A stretch of DNA of 64,000 bases, from assembly GCA_038373885.1 (NCBI GenBank), contig JAWZYV010016535.1:1364001-1428000 (forward strand), given 5' to 3'. The stretch's first letter is position 1. Each line of letters opens with the position of its first letter. Positions 58,390 through 64,000 of this stretch are shown here, piece after piece. This DNA comes from Cheiracanthium punctorium (lineage: Eukaryota > Arthropoda > Arachnida > Araneae > Cheiracanthiidae). The translations under genes and the position numbers were made by a program. A model generated the notes under the pieces. The model did no database searches. It worked only from the letters and a program-made list of their open reading frames with translations, and had not been told where the DNA came from.

Positions 58390-59909
58390 TTTTAAATTAA
58401 GTAATTTGAAATTAATGAGAAAATTTATATAATAAGGTAACACCTGAATAACTTAAGAAGCCTCGTAAAAATAAAACTGAATAAAAAAGAAAACATACTG
58501 CTGCCGGATATTCGGTATCCGGCCAAATTGATACATTTTTATTAGTATGGTTTTGGATAATTTGTTCTTTTATTGCGTATATTTGCGTTATTTCTCAGCA
58601 AAAATTTTAAGCTGGGTAAACTGCCGGATATTTGAAATACAATAATACTTGGTATTTCAAATACCACGCTAAAAATGCTTCAAACGGATAAAAATAATAA
58701 TAATAATTGGTACTTGGATTGACTACAATACATTATGTGAGTAATAAAATATTAATACATGATGCTATAAAACAATCAGCAACTTTTGACAATCTGAGTG
58801 TTATTGGACATTTATGTCAGATTTTAAATTTTCCTAGTATTAAAATTTTATATCAGTTTACGATTTAAGTATAGTAATAATAATAATATAAATATACTCA
58901 TTCTGTAGCATAAAAACTGCGTTTTTGAGCAATGGTTCTCATTTAATACCACGACCACAAATACAATAGAACAAATAAAACCGCTCAGGAATTGGAAGCT
59001 GAAGCTGAAGTATGGAGCAGACGATATTGTAAGGCCGTGTTCGTATACTTACGAACTCTTGCCACTAGTTTCAGGGCAAAAAACTGATAAAAGTTGTGGG
59101 TGTTGCCAAGGAAAGGCTAGACATACAGTCAAAAACTAAATGAATTGACTCTGTATCAGTTGATTTAATTTTTTTAAAGGAACTCAACTGACTCTAACAA
59201 AGGTCAACAAGTTTCAGTTAAAAAAATGAACATTTAAGAACACCTAAAACTAAAACCAGTGGCACTGGTTGTGTGTTTACGAACATGTTGTATGGTTACG
59301 AGTATTGTGCATTTTTTAATTACTGCAGTACATTACTAATTATACAGTTAATTATAATCATTAAAACTAAGACTCCATCAGAGACGTCATCAAGACATCA
59401 GCTTGCTTACTGGACATTTTGCATGGTGTCTGAGTTCGAGGCTAAAATTCGTCTGCTGGCGGTATTTACATCCGCCAGCTCCTATTGAAATGCATTCAGT
59501 ATCCATTTCAGTATCCACTCGGAATGAGTTACTGTCTTTTTAATACTTAAATAGATGGTTTAGAAGACGATGATATCGCATTTCGCTTCAAAACTTTGTT
59601 AATAAAAAGAATATCAGTGTTCTAAAATTATTACGTTATTGCAAACACGTATAAATAATACATCATTGAGTTGATTTTGAGTTTTCTGAGTTTAAAATAG
59701 TACAAATATTCATTAAAAACCTCCCACACTTTTTTAAACTACGATCTTTTAAATTATTTTCAGTATTTAATTATTATTAACATTTTAAATAAAATCTCAC
59801 AATGAAGATAAAATTCATTTATAAAAAGCTATTATTTGTTAATGACTAATATTCTAGCTTCTTTTGCAACAGCTATATTTCTAGAAAGTGTCAAATAATC
59901 CCTTAGGTC
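58390..59909. other. No supported gene
   Basis: A+T-rich sequence with an (AAT)n-like run near 58690. The 71-codon frame at 59273 has no recognisable content. Confidence 0.4.
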
Positions 59910-60157
59910 CAGTGGCGGATCCAGAAATTTTTTTTGGGAGGGGCTAAATTTTTAAAAAAGCTTATTTCACCCAATTAAAATGTACTATAAATCAAAATTT
60001 TAGTCTAAACCAATGTATTAGGCTTTTGGGAGGGGCTAAGTAATAAAATATGACCATTTTAGCTATTTAAAGTGTATAATAAAGCAGAATGTTACCCTTG
60101 AGCAATCTCTTTTGGGGGGGCTGAAGCCCCCTAGCCCCTCCCCTGGATCCGCTAATG
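59910..60157. mobile_element. hAT MITE, 248 bp, exact 8-bp duplication
   Basis: CTTAGGTC lies at 59902-59909 and 60158-60165. The ends CAGTGGCGGATCCAG and (complement of right) CATTAGCGGATCCAG are inverted. GGGAGGGGCTAA is repeated inside. Confidence 0.9.
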
Positions 60158-61487
60158 CTTAGGTCCAAACGAACTGAAACCGAAACTCTATCATCACCAT
60201 AAGATAAGCACATGGAGTATCAAATACCGCCAAGTGACGTCACGTGTAAAATGTCCCTTCCAGCTTTTTCTTCTTTACTCCGAGGTTGGTAGACTGTGCA
60301 AAAGTTTCGGTTTCGGTATTCAGCTACAAGCTGCGTTGTAAGATCATTTATTAAAGCTGTGCTTTATCCTATTTCGTATGTTTATAATTTCATGTTTAAA
60401 CGGTATTTTTAATTAATTGTATCATTTTACTTTATAGTATATGCTATTAAACTACAATTTTCGTTAAAATGTTTGAAAAAACATCAGATATTATTATACT
60501 AATTTCATCAACAGTGTAAATGCCCACATGCGAATGCTAAGGAATGTGTGAATTATTTTTCATAGATTCGTTATTTCATCCTTAGATATTGTAATAAAAA
60601 ATATGAAAATCTTAGTTAAGAGTGTATGAAATACTATGTTGATGTGTTATTAACATCCTAACGGAGAGTTATATTGACTGCATCCAGTGCCTCTGTGAGT
60701 TTTAAAGGTAAATAATCGTCAAAGTTTTAAATTGTATAATAATTAGGAACGTAGGTATACTTTTTAATTTTCTTCTATTAAACAGAATATTTTAATAGTT
60801 TAAAAAATATATATAATTGGTAATGTACGCATGATTTTTGAAAATTGGGCTGAAGATCATTTTTGCACTTGCTCCAGCCAGAGTGCATATCTTTCGATCA
60901 ATGATCGTAATATTCTGGTCTGTTATCTTAAATTTGAAATTTCTGCCATAACATTATGTATCAAATAGAAATACATGCATAATTAGAGGAAAATCAATGA
61001 AATCATGAATGCTATAAAGTTTTGAAGAAGTTTAATATTTTTCTTTTAACAGCGCATCAATACTTTTTCTACGGCTTGCACTCTACCTAAGAGATTACTA
61101 TATTTAAAAAAGACCCTAATGACGTACAATTAAATTACAAGTGTGTGACTTTTAAGCATGTTTTAATCAAAAAGTTAGCAGTTTTCTTTCAAACTACCAG
61201 GTTTCTGCAACCACTTTTTTGAGAGCTCATTAGTACTAAATATCCCCTTTCACATGTTTTGTGTTAAATTTGTGTTTTCCTTCCGTTATTTTCTAATATT
61301 ATTGGAAAAAGATCCCTAAAATTCATCAAAGGATCCTAAATAGATGATTGTATGCATTCCTTAGACCAGCATAAGTGTAACTCCTCTTATGGGAGATCGC
61401 AAAGCTTGAATTAAAAAAAAAAAAAAAAAAAAGTTAATTCCAAGGTTATTTCCTATAAAACAGCATAGACCATATGCAAACATGGCG
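60158..61487. other. No supported gene
   Basis: A+T-rich sequence with an A run of about 20 bases at 61412. I see no repeats shared with other parts of the window. Confidence 0.4.
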
Positions 61488-61895
61488 ATAGTCACAAGGG
61501 CTTGGCAGTCACTAGTCCTCAGTAACTATCGCCAACAATTTTATATGATCAAGAAAGCAAGCTCAAATAATTTTAACGGTACTTGCGTATTATCCGGGCG
61601 GTCATTCCAGCCAAACTATTTTTGGGTTAAATATGCTGGCAAACTGTTGCCAATCGTATTATGAACCATCAATAATTTCTTATGTCTCAGCATTTACCTT
61701 GATGTAAAATTGCTTGTCTTGGCGAACCGCTGGGATAATACGTAAGTACCATTTTAACTAATAAATTAAAATTGCATGCAAATTACACTAACAAAAACAG
61801 ATGAAAACATCAAAATGACTCAAAAATCTTCAACCACTGGGCTGTTTTTGACTTTTAAAAAAATGTCGGTGAATTCAGGAACAAGCATTCCAGGG
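61488..61895 (+). repeat. Sister copy of the repeat at 54130-54420
   Basis: Shared blocks in the same order are GCTTGGC, TATCGCCAAC versus TGTCGCCAAC, ATTAAAATTGCA, and ACCACTGGGCTGTTTTTGAC versus the 75-bp unit start. Only one diverged unit of the 75-bp sequence is present here (about 61836-61890), so the array grew in the other copy. Confidence 0.65.
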
Positions 61896-62923
61896 CATCT
61901 AAACTGCCCCCAAAATTTTGATTTTTGTTAGCATAATGGTAAGGGTTTTTTCCTTTTACATCATTTAGACCCCTTTCAAAAAATTTTGTGGGTATGTCCC
62001 TAATTACTTTGTAGTATTTTTCACCAATTTCTCAAACTTTTATTGCTCTTCTTGATGTATATAAAAAGATTATGAGAAAAGTTAATCTTCTCGGATGTAC
62101 AGTATGCAAAAATGTCAATTTTTACTGTTCTTTTTTTTCTGAAAAAATAGAAAATGAGATATATTTTAAAAAGCTGTCTAAGATACATTTACTCGCTGTA
62201 CTGAATTTATCAAATCAGTAGACAGAATAGTCAGTAAAAGACCTCCCTTGATAGAGTTGTGGTTTTAATTAATAAAATGGTTTTGCCTTTTTTTCCCCCA
62301 CTATAGCATGGCATTGTTCACAATGTTATAGTTTTGAAAATCAAATGTCATGTTAAAAAGTCTCCTCTAAAAAGAATTAAATTTACTTTTGGACAAATTT
62401 TAAAGAGCAGATTATTCAAATATGATCTTTCTGTAGTAAATTTCCACTTGTAATAAATGATGAAAAATGCTGTCAAATAATTACTTTATAGATTCGTTTG
62501 AAACATTTTATGTATTCATTAATAAATGTACAATTTTCAAAAAACAATATAGAAATTTGAAAGGAATTTTTGTTGCTTATCTGTCAATCATTTCCACAGA
62601 TATCCCCCCCCCCCCGATAAATGGTGCAGTTTAGTGTCAATAGTGAAAAACTATCACCCAATTCACTGTTACTTTTTTGTTGATCCAGCCTTGGTGAAAA
62701 TAAATATTTCATTTTAAGTAGCAGTACTACTCCTCAAATTCTGATATTGAGGTGCAATCTTGCAAAATTGAGGGGCAGTTTTACATCATTTGCTAAACTA
62801 CTGCAAGAAAACAAACAAGTTTAAAGAAAAAATTAATATTTCATGAACAATAATTCCAATTACAAACTTTTACAAAACAGAACTGGTGCAAATGCAGTTA
62901 CAACTATTACTGATTGTCTAATG

Positions 62924-64000
62924 CAGTGATTCCCAACAGGGTCCAAGTGGACCCCTTCGGGGTCTATGAAACTTTAAGGGGTCTATACTATTCTAGGGGT
63001 CTATTGGCGGTTGATGATGAATTTCCTGTTTTAAATTTTTTATTTAATTTTTAAGGAATATAATTGATAGAAAATAATATCCAGTTTACTATTTATAAAT
63101 AGAATACAGATTTTTTTAGGCAGTGTAATCACATATCTAAAGCCGAAACTCATTTTGCTCTTTGTAAAAGCCTTGAATAAGTCTAGAGTAGAATTGATTT
63201 ACTTGAGTGTCATACCATCTGAAACTCTGACGCTCGTGCCATCACGCAAATTCTTGGAAACCAGATGAGCTTTCTTTCTGCTTCAGTATGGCATTTTGCT
63301 CACATGATGCGTCACGTTTTAAACTAGCTCTGCTCCCAGAGCCAGTTATAGTGTGGAAGAAACGGTGTGACCACACCAGGCACCATCTCTATGGGGCGCC
63401 AAAATACCTTACTTTATAATATGTATATGTATATTTGAATATCGATATATTGTTGAAATTTTCATTTTAACCCCTTTGAAAACTTTTCTACCAAATAAAT
63501 TGCAATATGCAAAATAAATTGAGAAAGGGAAGTTTAAAAGGAGAAACGTGTGTGTGTGAATCTCATTCAAACTCGAACAGTCGTTTTTGGATTTTACTCC
63601 AAACTTGATTTGTATATTACCACATTAAACCAAAATAATTTTTGATACTTTGAAAATTTTATGCAACTTTCTGTTATTGAAAAATATATGATTAATGTTG
63701 ATGATATTCAAACATGTACTGACCACCTGCATCAATTAAAAGAAGATACAAATGCCCGTTTCAAAGACTTAGAAACTTTAGATATCCAGTCTTGGATTAT
63801 AAATCCATTTGAAAACAATACAATGAATGTTCAGTTATTGCTACAAGAAGAACTGATTGAGTTGACGGAGAATTCGGACGATAAAATTAATTTTCAAGCA
63901 AAAGGTTACGACAAATTTTGGAATTCTAAGGATATTCATAAAAAAATGTCAACTTAACCTATATCACCAAACCATTACTTTTAGCATTTCCTACTTCTTA
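62924..64000 (+). mobile_element. hAT (Buster/Charlie-style) element running off the edge
   Basis: It begins CAGTGATTCCCAACAGGG, the usual start of this hAT group, with GGGGTCTAT repeats just inside. The coding relic at 63661 follows within 750 bases, so most of the transposase has been deleted. The right end lies outside the window. Confidence 0.65.
63661..64000 (+). pseudogene. hAT transposase C-terminal region (SCAND3/ZBED5-like), partial
   Basis: There are 98 codons from 63661. Key parts are NARFKDLETLDIQSWIINPF and LLLQEELIELTENSDDKINF followed by a Y.KFW motif. This is the segment of Buster-type hAT transposases (and of host genes such as SCAND3 and ZBED5 derived from them) just before the dimerisation region. 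A frameshift at about 63950 ends the frame; in the next frame the sequence continues ITKPLLLAFPTS, as expected for the family, to the window edge. It is therefore a broken transposase and not a cellular gene. Confidence 0.75.

Noticed and set aside
1..64000. CRISPR arrays, operons, ribosome-binding sites or riboswitches
   Set aside because: Spliced gene structure and transposon content show a eukaryotic nuclear sequence; no regularly spaced short repeats of CRISPR type were seen.

Overview
This is an A+T-rich eukaryotic (animal) nuclear window, probably from an arthropod and possibly an arachnid. That call rests on the intron and transposon style and on the kinds of DNA transposons present, not on a diagnostic gene. 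It has no operons, CRISPR arrays or rRNA, and it is mostly mobile-element debris.

The one cellular gene I can support is on the minus strand. Six coding exons (30056 down to 5552) join in frame into a contiguous 218-residue stretch of an HFM1/MER3-type meiotic DNA helicase. It includes the Walker A motif APTGSGKT, a DEIH box split exactly by an intron, and the SAT motif. The gene continues off the visible exons at both ends. Its introns (0.2 to 10.7 kb) are packed with transposons.

Layout. 1-5.5 kb: A+T-rich sequence with a TIR element (1202-2420), a MITE and a perfect 46-bp palindrome. 5.6-16.3 kb (largest HFM1 intron): a TA-flanked foldback MITE, two related 0.55-kb repeats, a LINE-3'-like element carrying a cluster of CTCF-like motifs, a 2.46-kb hAT element inserted in it, a second LINE tail, a tRNA-derived SINE and a small hAT MITE. 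16.7-23.2 kb: hAT relics and a 2.67-kb element with TAGGGTGG ends. 23.6-26.7 kb: two hAT elements side by side that used the same 8-bp target; the first holds an inverted-direct-direct triplet of tRNA-like units. 28-38 kb: satellite-like repeats, a 1.1-kb direct repeat pair and a triple-nested hAT set (32518-34597). 37.5-44.9 kb: one RT/RNase H LINE in two collinear pieces, separated by a duplicated 375-bp block, a TAGGGTGG element with a recognisable broken transposase, and a CCG-ended element; a foldback MITE sits inside the LINE. 46.8-54.1 kb: a 7.3-kb hAT with a BED-finger first exon, invaded by a pogo-like element, which was itself invaded by a TAGGGTGG element, plus four small MITEs. 54-64 kb: a 75-bp tandem array, foldback and hAT MITEs, an RTE-like tail, and the start of a Buster/SCAND3-like hAT relic running off the right edge.

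Target-site duplications were read by eye; at least ten insertions have exact 8- or 9-bp duplications and are secure. The 8-bp TAGGGTGG family (three copies; two keep pieces of the same unusual transposase, and none of its motifs are the classical hAT ones I know) is the best candidate for something poorly described. The cluster of CTCF-like sites is the best candidate for regulatory interest.
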